A stretch of DNA of 38,907 nt from positions 5,654 to 44,560 of the forward strand of contig PMJO01000336.1 of NCBI GenBank assembly GCA_003158455.1, in the 5' to 3' direction. Below, piece by piece: positions 15,949 through 23,707 of the stretch. Origin of the DNA: Myxococcales bacterium. GTDB taxonomy: Bacteria; Myxococcota_A; Polyangia; Fen-1088. The position numbers and the translations under genes are program-made. The first letter of the stretch is position 1, and every line of letters begins with the position of its first letter. A model generated the notes under the pieces. The model had not been told where the DNA came from, did no database searches, and saw nothing but the letters and a program-made list of their open reading frames with translations.

Positions 15949-17349
15949 ATGTTCAGCTTGAGGAATTCCTTGGGTTTCTGGCCGCCTTGCATCTGGGTGC
16001 TCGCAGCTCTTGTTGCACCGCGTGTGGCCACGGCCGGCGACCAAAAGGGTGATACCAAGCCTGTCGTGGCCATCGTGTCAGTCAAGACACCGCAGGCGTT
16101 GGCCGCCCACCGGGATGCCATCGAATCCAGCGTCACTCAGGGTCTCGAAGCGGCTGGTTGGAAGGTTCTCGGTCTTGCCGAAACGACCCGTCTGGTTGGG
16201 GATCGCGAGACCCTGTTGCAGTGCACGGGAGAGCTGTGCGCGATAGAGCTAGCCCACGCCACCAAGACGGTCTATCTGATGTGGGCTGAGGTCACCGCTA
16301 GCAAACGGAAATACGCCTTCAGCCTGAAACTTTTCGACGCTGCGGATGCCGAGAAACCGTTGGCCAGCGAACATGGCGAATTCGCAGCCAAGGATGTCGT
16401 TGCGAAGATGGCCGTGGCCGCAGAATTTGCCGGGCGTGAAGCCATGGCGATCGTCGGGGAACTCGCCCACCCTGACGTCGTACCTGGCGGCAAGGGTCCT
16501 GTCGTGGCTCTGGTTTCGGTGAAGTTGCCTCCGTCGGTCGCCGATGACCGTGACGGGATAGAGTCTGGCCTTGCACGCGGCCTGGACTTGGCGGGCTGGC
16601 AGGTTCTTGCCGTTTCCGAGACCATGCGACGGCTCGCGGACCGGAAAGACCTGTGGGACTGCGCGAACGAGATCTGCACGCTGGAGATCGGCCGCCTTAC
16701 CAAGGCGCCCTATTTGGTGCGAGCCGGGGTGAAGACCGGGAAGAACAAGTACACGGTCAGCTTGGGCCTCTTCGACACCGCGAACCCTAGCAAGCCGCTG
16801 GCACGGCAAGACGAGGAATGTCTCGACCGCGACCCCGACTGTCCACCCGTGGCAGAGAAGATTTCCCGCGCCGCGCGCATGCTGGGACGCAAAGCGCTTA
16901 AAGTGGTGCCCCTGGAGTCTGCTCCGCAGACGCCCCCGGGTGCCGTGGCGCCTACGACGAATTCCAGGAAACCAGCAGTGCCGCCGGCTGGTGGTGGTCC
17001 CAATGCAAGTTCGCCAGCGCGAATGCTCCTTCCTGGTGCGGGGGAAGTAGAGCCGCATTCCAGTGCCCTGCGCATCGCTGGTTGGGCAGCCATCGGTGCT
17101 GGGATCGCGCTTCTTGGCGGAAGCGCCGTTTTCTTCCTGTACGACGGCAAGAAGGCCGACTGCCAGAACACGGCTGCCGGAGAGCGCTGCTTTCAACGTT
17201 ATGACAACAAGACACGCGCCTATATCTCGGGCGGCATCGGTCTGGCGAGCGCGCTGGTCGGTGGCTACATCGTTCTTTTTACTGGTAGGGCTCACCCCAC
17301 ATCGGTTGCGTTTTCCTCTCGTGGGGTTTTCATCGGGGGTGGATTTTGA
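15949..17349 (+). CDS. Exported protein with two tandem copies of an unknown ~150-residue domain and a C-terminal membrane segment
   Basis: 466 residues from ATG 15949 (in-frame GTG 15922 is an alternative). A signal peptide ends near V-A-T-A-G (about 30). Two homologous domains follow, roughly 36-175 and 186-325. Both contain V-V-A-x-V-S-V-K, an R-D-x-I-E-S stretch, an A-G-W-x-V-L segment, an E-T-x-R-L helix, a paired Cys pattern (C-T-G-E-L-C and C-A-N-E-I-C), K-Y then S-L-x-L-F-D, and K-P-L-A. The fold may be like TolB/CsgG N-terminal domains (weak inference). A Pro-rich stretch and hydrophobic helices (about 365-390 and 425-445) follow. Its last four bases overlap the lipoprotein gene start, so the two are coupled. 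Confidence 0.8.
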   Translation: MFSLRNSLGFWPPCIWVLAALVAPRVATAGDQKGDTKPVVAIVSVKTPQALAAHRDAIESSVTQGLEAAGWKVLGLAETTRLVGDRETLLQCTGELCAIELAHATKTVYLMWAEVTASKRKYAFSLKLFDAADAEKPLASEHGEFAAKDVVAKMAVAAEFAGREAMAIVGELAHPDVVPGGKGPVVALVSVKLPPSVADDRDGIESGLARGLDLAGWQVLAVSETMRRLADRKDLWDCANEICTLEIGRLTKAPYLVRAGVKTGKNKYTVSLGLFDTANPSKPLARQDEECLDRDPDCPPVAEKISRAARMLGRKALKVVPLESAPQTPPGAVAPTTNSRKPAVPPAGGGPNASSPARMLLPGAGEVEPHSSALRIAGWAAIGAGIALLGGSAVFFLYDGKKADCQNTAAGERCFQRYDNKTRAYISGGIGLASALVGGYIVLFTGRAHPTSVAFSSRGVFIGGGF

Positions 17350-19598
17350 AAACTACCATTCTGCTCGTATTCGTAGCGCTCTCGCTGCAAGCCTGTCTAT
17401 TTGGAAAGAAGGATGACCCTACGACCTGTCGCGCCAACGAAGAGTGCGCGTCCAAGGTCTGCAACCTGGCCACCTATTACTGCGAGCCCGTTGGCGGCGG
17501 CCTTGACTCGGGCGCCGGAGGGACTGGGGCGGGCGGGGCAATCGCCGACGGGCCGGGGGTAGTTGATATTGGGGGCAACTTTCCTCTCGACGCAGCGGCG
17601 GGTGCGGGAGGAACTGGTGGAGGGGGGACGGTTGCGGATGCTTCTTCCGATAGCGCCGTGCCTGACGGTTCGGATGCTGCCCTGGATAGGCCATTTCCCG
17701 ACGCCGCAGCTGACGTGACATCCCCGGACGCTCCCGGAACCTGCTCAGTCGACCAGGAGTGCGGTGGTTCCCTGCCGCTTTGTTTCAATCGCGTCTGCGC
17801 CAGGTGCGCGACCGACGTCGACTGCGCGGGGCGCGCCGGAGCCCCAGCCTGTGATCCCACAAGCGGCCTGTGTGTGGCTTGCGTGGGTGCCAAACACTGT
17901 TTCGGAGCTACGCCAGCCTGTGATACGGGCACCAACACTTGTGTCCAGTGCACCTCTGCCGCCAACTGCAGCGGTACCAAGCCGATCTGTGGCGGCGGCA
18001 AGTGTCAGGCGTGTGGGGCAGATGGAGACTGCGCAGGTTTGAGCGATCCCAATCGATCCGCCTGTGCAGCCAGCGGCGCTTGCGTCCTGTGCACCGCAAC
18101 CAACGGCGCCAAGTGCACCGGAACAACTCCGGTGTGCGACAGCGGCACGAATACCTGTGTCGGATGCGTGGCCAGCACAACCTGTCCGGTCATCTCGCCT
18201 ATCTGCTCGTCCGCCAAGACGTGTACCGCCTGTACCGCAGATTTGCAGTGCCAGTCCAAGAATGCTGCCCTACCTGCCTGCCGCGCGGATGGCCAGTGCG
18301 TGCAGTGTACGGCAACAGCAGCCGCTTCGTGCACGGGTGCCACGCCTGCTTGCGAAACCAAAACCAACATCTGCGTCCAATGCACCTCAGCCGCCAATTG
18401 CAGCGGCGTTGCACCCATCTGCGGCAGCAACGATAGGTGCCAGGCCTGTGCGGCAGACAGCGACTGCGCCGGACTGAGCGACGCGAACAGGGCGGCATGT
18501 GCTGCCAGCGGCGCCTGTGTCCAATGCACAGCCACCAACAGCTCAAAGTGCACTGGCAGCACCTCTGTCTGCAACACGACGGCAAACAGATGCGTGCAAT
18601 GCCTGACCAACGCGACCTGCTCGGGTACGAGCCCCATCTGCGCCACGGCGACAAACACCTGTCGCGGTTGCACAGCCGCTGGAGACTGCGCAAGCTTCGC
18701 AGGCCACACGGCGTGCGCCAGCAGTGGATCCTGTGTGCAGTGCATAGACAACAGCACCTGCTCGGGCACGACCCCGATCTGCACCACCGCGACAGACACC
18801 TGTCGTGCATGTGCGACAGACAGCGAATGCTCTGCCCTCGGTCCCGGCGTGTGCATGATCGACGGCCATTGTGCGACAGACGCGGAAACGATCTATGTCG
18901 GCACGCTTGGCACCGCGACGTGCAGCGAGACGAACGCTGGAACCGTCCAGGCGCCGGTGTGCAGCCTGCTCAATGGGGTCGGTCTAGCCAAGTCTGGCTC
19001 CAAGCCCGTGGTTGTGCTCAGGGGGACGTTGTCCGCCTCATCCACGAACATCGCCGTTTCTTCAGCCCTGACGATTGTCGGAAAGAACAGCGCTATCGTG
19101 GCGCCTGCCGCCGCAACTGGAGCCGACTGCATCACCATCACCGCCGGTGAAATCTATCTACGCAATTTGAAAATCCAGGGAAGCGCGAGCCCGCAAACCG
19201 GGATGGGCATCAAAGCCGCACCTGATCCCGGCTCCACCGTTACTCTCCACATGGATACCTGCGCCGTCACCAACAACCCCGGCGGTGGCATACTGCTTAA
19301 CGGTGCCGCTTTTGACATCAAGAACACGTCGGTCAACGGGAACGGACCAGGACAGACTACTGGCGGTAACCCTTGGGGTGGAATCAGGGTCGATGCCCTA
19401 CCGTCCAGCGGTACAACGAGTCTGAACTTGGTGACGATCAACACCAACAACCCGGCTGGATTGTCCTGTGCAGGCAGCATCCAAGGCACAGGTGTTCTGG
19501 CCACAGGAAACACGTCGATCCAAATTTCCAATTCCTGTGCCATCACAGCCTGCACGCCCGCCAGCGCGACCTGCGGGGTGCAATCGCAGCCGCAGTAG
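17346..19598 (+). CDS. Large Cys-rich surface lipoprotein with C-terminal beta-helix
   Basis: 750 residues from TTG 17346, overlapping the upstream stop (TTGA). The signal peptide ends in a lipobox L-Q-A-C (about 14-17). A Gly/Ala/Asp-rich spacer leads to many short Cys modules (about 130-515) of the type C-x-x-C-T-S-A-A-N-C-S-G-T-K-P-I-C alternating with D-C-A-G-L-S-D-x-N-R-S/A-A-C-A-A-S-G-A-C. These are typical of myxobacterial cell-surface proteins and probably disulphide-bonded. The last 220 residues are Gly/Asn/Thr-rich with regular I/V-x-I-x strands, suggesting a right-handed parallel beta-helix. It is probably anchored in the outer membrane and displayed outside. Its extreme C-terminus is duplicated at 28115-28360. 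Confidence 0.88.
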   Translation: MKTTILLVFVALSLQACLFGKKDDPTTCRANEECASKVCNLATYYCEPVGGGLDSGAGGTGAGGAIADGPGVVDIGGNFPLDAAAGAGGTGGGGTVADASSDSAVPDGSDAALDRPFPDAAADVTSPDAPGTCSVDQECGGSLPLCFNRVCARCATDVDCAGRAGAPACDPTSGLCVACVGAKHCFGATPACDTGTNTCVQCTSAANCSGTKPICGGGKCQACGADGDCAGLSDPNRSACAASGACVLCTATNGAKCTGTTPVCDSGTNTCVGCVASTTCPVISPICSSAKTCTACTADLQCQSKNAALPACRADGQCVQCTATAAASCTGATPACETKTNICVQCTSAANCSGVAPICGSNDRCQACAADSDCAGLSDANRAACAASGACVQCTATNSSKCTGSTSVCNTTANRCVQCLTNATCSGTSPICATATNTCRGCTAAGDCASFAGHTACASSGSCVQCIDNSTCSGTTPICTTATDTCRACATDSECSALGPGVCMIDGHCATDAETIYVGTLGTATCSETNAGTVQAPVCSLLNGVGLAKSGSKPVVVLRGTLSASSTNIAVSSALTIVGKNSAIVAPAAATGADCITITAGEIYLRNLKIQGSASPQTGMGIKAAPDPGSTVTLHMDTCAVTNNPGGGILLNGAAFDIKNTSVNGNGPGQTTGGNPWGGIRVDALPSSGTTSLNLVTINTNNPAGLSCAGSIQGTGVLATGNTSIQISNSCAITACTPASATCGVQSQPQ

Positions 19599-19619
19599 GA
19601 CGGTCGAGCAAGGTCTCCA

Positions 19620-20378
19620 ATGGCCTCACCCCAAACACCTGACAAGGGCAAGACCGATGGGACTCGTGACGGCGCCGCCGACCGCGAACAAGTACACTTC
19701 TACCCCGGCGACAAGCTCCTTCTCTACATCGTCGATGGAGAGGTCCAACTCAGCGCAGAGGCATGGGGAGGTCCGCCAGTCCGAGAGCCAGACGAGCCCA
19801 TGGACTACTTAACCACCCATGCTGGCACGTTCGTCATTGACGGCATTATGCCGTACTCGACCAAGACTTGGCCCCGGTCGAGAATTCGATGGGGAACACC
19901 CATTCGGGAAAGCAGAACCAGAGCCGGAAAGATCGAGTACCGGACGCCCTCCGGCGGGTGGCGGCCCCTGGTCGTAAAAGACGAAGACGGCTCGGAATTC
20001 ACCGCCCTCAAGCTGACGGAACGCCACGAGAAGATGTACGGACTTTCAAGCGGATTTCCGAAGACTTGGTTCCTGAACGACTTCGGTCCAAAGGCAGTGC
20101 GCTACTATGAGGATCGTAACCAGAACCGCAAGCGCGATCCCAACGAGCCGCTCAAGGGCGAAATGATCCACACCACGCCCAAGGGTGAGGCGGAGACCGA
20201 GCATCATCCCCAAGATGCGAGGAAGTTACAGCTTACCAAGTCCCATGGATGCATCCATATCAGGCCAATCGACAGGAATGATTTTATAAGTGCGGGTGCA
20301 TTCCGACAGGGCATGACTCTCGTCATTCACCAATACGATGAATCGTATCGACCGAGCACCAGGAAGGGCGCCCAATGA
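19620..20378 (+). CDS. YkuD-type L,D-transpeptidase-fold protein, candidate T6SS peptidoglycan effector
   Basis: 252 residues without a signal peptide. The YkuD active-site signature is clear: His184 in M-I-H-T-T and Ser208-His209-Gly210-Cys211 in K-S-H-G-C-I-H-I-R, with Cys211 the nucleophile. Upstream strands (V-H-F-Y-P-G-D-K-L-L-L-Y and H-A-G-T-F-V-I-D-G) fit the fold. Housekeeping L,D-transpeptidases are exported by signal peptide. The lack of one, and placement just before a candidate periplasmic protector and vgrG, argue for T6SS delivery into the target periplasm, as for the Tlde1 group of L,D-transpeptidase-related effectors (family knowledge). ATG 19620 is the first good start; the ribosome site is weak. 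Confidence in the fold is high, in the effector role moderate. Confidence 0.82.
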   Translation: MASPQTPDKGKTDGTRDGAADREQVHFYPGDKLLLYIVDGEVQLSAEAWGGPPVREPDEPMDYLTTHAGTFVIDGIMPYSTKTWPRSRIRWGTPIRESRTRAGKIEYRTPSGGWRPLVVKDEDGSEFTALKLTERHEKMYGLSSGFPKTWFLNDFGPKAVRYYEDRNQNRKRDPNEPLKGEMIHTTPKGEAETEHHPQDARKLQLTKSHGCIHIRPIDRNDFISAGAFRQGMTLVIHQYDESYRPSTRKGAQ

Positions 20379-20407
20379 ATCGCTCGGGGAGAGGCTGAGT
20401 TGGTCCA

Positions 20408-21322
20408 ATGCGCCACTGGACGTGTTTGATGCTCATCGCCGTGTCGCCAAGTGCTGTCGCGCGGGACACCCCCGCCGATCCTCGGGTCGAGCCGGGATCG
20501 GGAGCAGGCGGAGGGAATCGCGACCTAGTGGACTTTGAAGGTCCGGTTGGAATCTGGCTCTATGAGGACTTTTTGCGCGGCTCACACGTTTTCTTGAGGT
20601 TGAAGGCACCGCGTGGCTCGCATTGCGGGACGCTGGCGGTTTCGGAGGAACGGCTCGGAGAGGAGGTGCGAGTGACAGTGCAAGGAATTCGCATTCGAGG
20701 TGGGCTGGCCGGCTCTATCTGTATGGCAGAAGCACCGGAGCCGGCAGAAGAAATCGTGGACCTCACGAACGAGGTCGGGCGCCGCGAGCTGATCCTGAAC
20801 CGAGGTGAACAATCCGATGCGTTTGCGCTCGACATCACTGCCACGGAGATGGCAATTCGACCCATCCGGCCGCAACGAGTATCGACATTGGAGGACCAAG
20901 GAACCTTCACCCGCGTTCCGCCCCACAGTGTTTGGCTTAGCATCGTATTCAGCGAGGCAGCTGGGCCAGAGCGATTTCGCAAGGAAACCAATGACCTGCT
21001 CGCAGCACTGGAGGCCGTGGGCGCCCACCGCTTTGAGCCCGCCCATGGGAAATACGCCACCTTCTATGGCGCCTGGGATCATGCTGGTGAGGCTCAGTCG
21101 CCCCCACAGGTCTCATCTCCGCCGCCAGTCGGGGAACGCGACCACCCAGTCGAAGACCATTTCTTCCACTATGAAGGCAGGTTTAACGCGCTGGGCAAGA
21201 TATGCAAACGGTGGAAGAAATACGATCAACAATCTATCGGCAAGCACCCGCCGCCCCCGGGCGGATACATGTCGACTCGCATCGGCGGATGGGACGGCGG
21301 CCGGTGTAGCACCAGTCCATGA
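20408..21322 (+). CDS. Exported protein, candidate immunity to the YkuD-type effector
   Basis: The 304-residue protein starts with a short signal peptide (about 1-18, M-L-I-A-V-S-P-S-A-V-A-R). The mature part is beta-rich for about 150 residues (V-G-I-W-L-Y-E-D-F, V-T-V-Q-G-I-R-I-R-G) and ends in a His/Pro/Gly-rich region. No family is recognised. It begins 29 bases after the candidate effector on the same strand, and periplasmic location matches a peptidoglycan-active toxin, so immunity is the simplest reading. A second effector or a structural protein remains possible. Confidence 0.6.
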   Translation: MRHWTCLMLIAVSPSAVARDTPADPRVEPGSGAGGGNRDLVDFEGPVGIWLYEDFLRGSHVFLRLKAPRGSHCGTLAVSEERLGEEVRVTVQGIRIRGGLAGSICMAEAPEPAEEIVDLTNEVGRRELILNRGEQSDAFALDITATEMAIRPIRPQRVSTLEDQGTFTRVPPHSVWLSIVFSEAAGPERFRKETNDLLAALEAVGAHRFEPAHGKYATFYGAWDHAGEAQSPPQVSSPPPVGERDHPVEDHFFHYEGRFNALGKICKRWKKYDQQSIGKHPPPPGGYMSTRIGGWDGGRCSTSP

Positions 21323-21356
21323 CAGCTCAACCCGCCAAGGAGTGACAGGAGAGACG

Positions 21357-21416
21357 ATGGCTTGGTTTATGGTGTTCCCGCTACTGGTTCGCAGCAACAA
21401 GGCAAAGCACGCCTGA
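21357..21416 (+). CDS. Possible 19-codon leader peptide ahead of vgrG
   Basis: ATG 21357 is preceded by AGGAGAGACG, a strong Shine-Dalgarno, and opens a 19-codon frame (M-A-W-F-M-V-F-P-L-L-V-R then K-A-K-H-A) ending at TGA 21414-21416, 20 bases before the vgrG start. It is short, hydrophobic then basic, with no homologue I recognise. It may be translated as a leader or be relic sequence. Confidence 0.35.
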   Translation: MAWFMVFPLLVRSNKAKHA

Positions 21417-21436
21417 AGAGTCGGGAGGAGATAGCC

Positions 21437-23620
21437 ATGGCCGAAATCCTTGAAATACCGATTACGCTCACCTGTGCTGCGGCCCCGGATGTTTTCCAAC
21501 TACGTTCTATCTCCGGTGCCGAACAACTCGGAACCCTGTACGAGTATCAGCTCGATCTGGTGAGCGAGTCGCATGAGGCGGACATGATCGCTCTGCTCGG
21601 CCAGCCCCTGACGGTCCATGTGTCCCTCGGGAGTGACCAGTTTCGCCATTTCGGCGGCGTGATCTCGGGAGTCAAACGTGGTGAGCGCGAGGGAAGCGCA
21701 ACCCATTATCACGTCACGCTCAGCCCGGAGCAGGAGCTGCTCACCTTCAGCCATGATTCGCGTGTATTTCAGGATGTCACTGTCGTCGATGTGGTGAAAC
21801 AGATCTTCGCCGATCGCCACCTGCGTCCGTGCCGAGAGGCGTTGTTCGAGAAATACCGCAAATGGGACTACCTCACCCAATACCGGGAATCGGACTTCGA
21901 CTTTGTCCGGCGCATTTTGGCACTCGAAGGTATCTACTTTTACTTCGACCATTTGGCGGACGGCGCCCAGATGGTGCTGGCCGATTCAGTCAGTTCGCAC
22001 CAAGCCCGCGAGGGCTGGGAGACCGTGCCGGTGCTCAAGGGTTCGGCTGGACGCGGAAGCATCCCCGACGGGCTGAGGTGGTGGAACGAAAGTTCCCAGC
22101 TTGCCGTGAACGGGGTCACCCTGCGCGATTACGACTTCCGCCTGCGGGGTAGCTCGGCTGTGCTCGACGGTCGGAAGGAAGCCCCGGACGCCCAAAAGCT
22201 CGTCCTGACAAGACACGAGTATCCCGGCATCTTCGCGCTCAACCCCAACCGAGCCGACGCAGATTGCAAGGCGAGCCTCGCCGAGGGGGAACGGATGGCG
22301 ACCGTACGGCTGGAAGAGAAGCAATGCCAGCGTCTTCGGCACGAAGGAGAAGGCTCGGCGCGTAATCTGCAAGTCGGATCCCTGTTCGCCATATCGAATA
22401 TCCCTGCACTTGCCGGCCGCCAATTCCTCATCACGGCCACGGACACTGCCTTCAGGAACCCGGCTTTCGGGACCAGGGCCGATTGGGCAGGCGAGAGCAG
22501 CTACGTCCACGTTGCCGCCATTGACGCCGATCGACCCTTCCGGATGCCGCGCCTGGAAAAGCCCGTGATTCCCGGCCCGCAGACTGCGCGGGTGGTGGGG
22601 GCAGCGGACGAAGAGATCTGGACCGACAAATATGGCCGGGTCCGAGTCCAATTCCAGTGGGACCGCGAAGGCAAAGGGGACGAAAACAGCGCCTGCTGGG
22701 TGCGCGTGGCTCATCCATGGGCTGGAAACAGATGGGGCGCTATCCATATCCCGAGGGTCGGGAACGAGGTGGTCGTCGAGTTCCTAGAGGGCGATCCCGA
22801 CCGTCCGATCATCACCGGCAGCGTCTACAACGCCGACAACCTGCCGCCCTACACGCTCCCCGAAAACAAGACCCAATCTGGCATCAAGAGCCGCAGCAGC
22901 AAAGGCGGCAACGCGGGCAACTTCAACGAGATCCGCTTCGAGGACAAGAAGGACCACGAGGAGCTGCACATGCAGGCAGAAAGGAACATGTCGACCCATG
23001 TGAAGCACGACCAGTCGCTCACCGTCGGCGCGAATCGCAGCATCGCCGTGGGCGGCAACGAGACCACAACGGTACATGAAAACCGCACCGACACGGTCGA
23101 CAAGGACCACACCAAGACCGTTCATGGGTCAGAGACCACGACCGTAGACATGGACCGCGTGTTGCGGGTTACTGGCGAGGGCACAACCGAGGTCTCGAAG
23201 AAAGCAACCCTCACCTTCGGCACGGATCGCACAACCTCGGTCAAAGGCACCGACGAGGCAACCGTCGGCAAGAAGGTGCTCAAGCAAGGGGGTACGACGT
23301 TGGAATGCGCCGACGGCAATGTCGACCTCAAGACACAAGGATGGCTGAGGATCACGCATGCCGGCGCCAAGATTCACGTCGATGACAGCGGCAACGTCAC
23401 TATCGAGACCGACAAGGAATTGAAGCTGATTGCCGACGGCGCCTCGGCGATCTTCGGTGGCGGGAAGGCGGAGATCGCTGCGGACAAGGAAGCCACCATC
23501 GGCGTTGGCGGGAACACGGTCAAGGTGGATGCGACTGGCGTGACCACTTCGGCAAACAACATCACCAGCTCGGCCACTAGCCTTCATCAAATGACCGCTC
23601 CGTTGATCACGCAGAACTGA
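21437..23620 (+). CDS. vgrG: T6SS spike protein VgrG (TssI)
   Basis: 727 residues from ATG 21437, chosen because GGGAGGAG lies just upstream; the frame extends to 21362 without a better signal. The N-terminal half is gp27-like (F-Q-L-R-S-I-S-G-A-E-Q-L-G-T-L-Y-E-Y near residue 20; Y-R-E-S-D-F-D-F-V-R-R then E-G-I-Y-F-Y-F). The gp5-like OB domain (about 395-470) shows K-Y-G-R-V-R-V-Q-F-Q-W-D-R-E-G, W-V-R-V-A-H-P-W-A-G and G-N-E-V-V-V-E-F-L-E-G-D-P-D-R-P. The remainder is a long repetitive beta-prism (S-x-x-V-G-x-N-R, T-x-T-V-x). There is no added toxin domain, so it is a structural spike. It sits between a peptidoglycan effector pair and a PAAR-Rhs gene, its probable cargos. Confidence 0.97.
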   Translation: MAEILEIPITLTCAAAPDVFQLRSISGAEQLGTLYEYQLDLVSESHEADMIALLGQPLTVHVSLGSDQFRHFGGVISGVKRGEREGSATHYHVTLSPEQELLTFSHDSRVFQDVTVVDVVKQIFADRHLRPCREALFEKYRKWDYLTQYRESDFDFVRRILALEGIYFYFDHLADGAQMVLADSVSSHQAREGWETVPVLKGSAGRGSIPDGLRWWNESSQLAVNGVTLRDYDFRLRGSSAVLDGRKEAPDAQKLVLTRHEYPGIFALNPNRADADCKASLAEGERMATVRLEEKQCQRLRHEGEGSARNLQVGSLFAISNIPALAGRQFLITATDTAFRNPAFGTRADWAGESSYVHVAAIDADRPFRMPRLEKPVIPGPQTARVVGAADEEIWTDKYGRVRVQFQWDREGKGDENSACWVRVAHPWAGNRWGAIHIPRVGNEVVVEFLEGDPDRPIITGSVYNADNLPPYTLPENKTQSGIKSRSSKGGNAGNFNEIRFEDKKDHEELHMQAERNMSTHVKHDQSLTVGANRSIAVGGNETTTVHENRTDTVDKDHTKTVHGSETTTVDMDRVLRVTGEGTTEVSKKATLTFGTDRTTSVKGTDEATVGKKVLKQGGTTLECADGNVDLKTQGWLRITHAGAKIHVDDSGNVTIETDKELKLIADGASAIFGGGKAEIAADKEATIGVGGNTVKVDATGVTTSANNITSSATSLHQMTAPLITQN

Positions 23621-23625
23621 TCTCG

Positions 23626-23706
23626 ATGATTCGTCCTGCAACGCCCAAGTGGTGCCGCTTCGCCAACCTGACGTTGAGCATGGTTGGCCGCCAGAGAGGT
23701 TTCTGA
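23626..23706 (+). pseudogene. Stub of the N-terminus of a 9186-type gene between vgrG and rhs
   Basis: A 26-codon frame (M-I-R-P-A-T-P-K-W ... N-L-T-L-S-M-V-G-R) follows vgrG by five bases and ends two bases before the rhs start. Its DNA aligns with 9169-9240, just after the vgrG relic, where the frame reads I-R-R then H-L-T-L-P-L-E-H-L-R-R. It appears to be the remaining 5' end of a paralogue of the 9186 gene, deleted when rhs was acquired (inference). No ribosome site is seen. Confidence 0.5.
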
Positions 23707-23707
23707 C

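Noticed and set aside
18005-18856. Minus-strand ORF opposite the Cys-module region
   Set aside because: Created by the repetitive codons of the Cys modules; no start signal.
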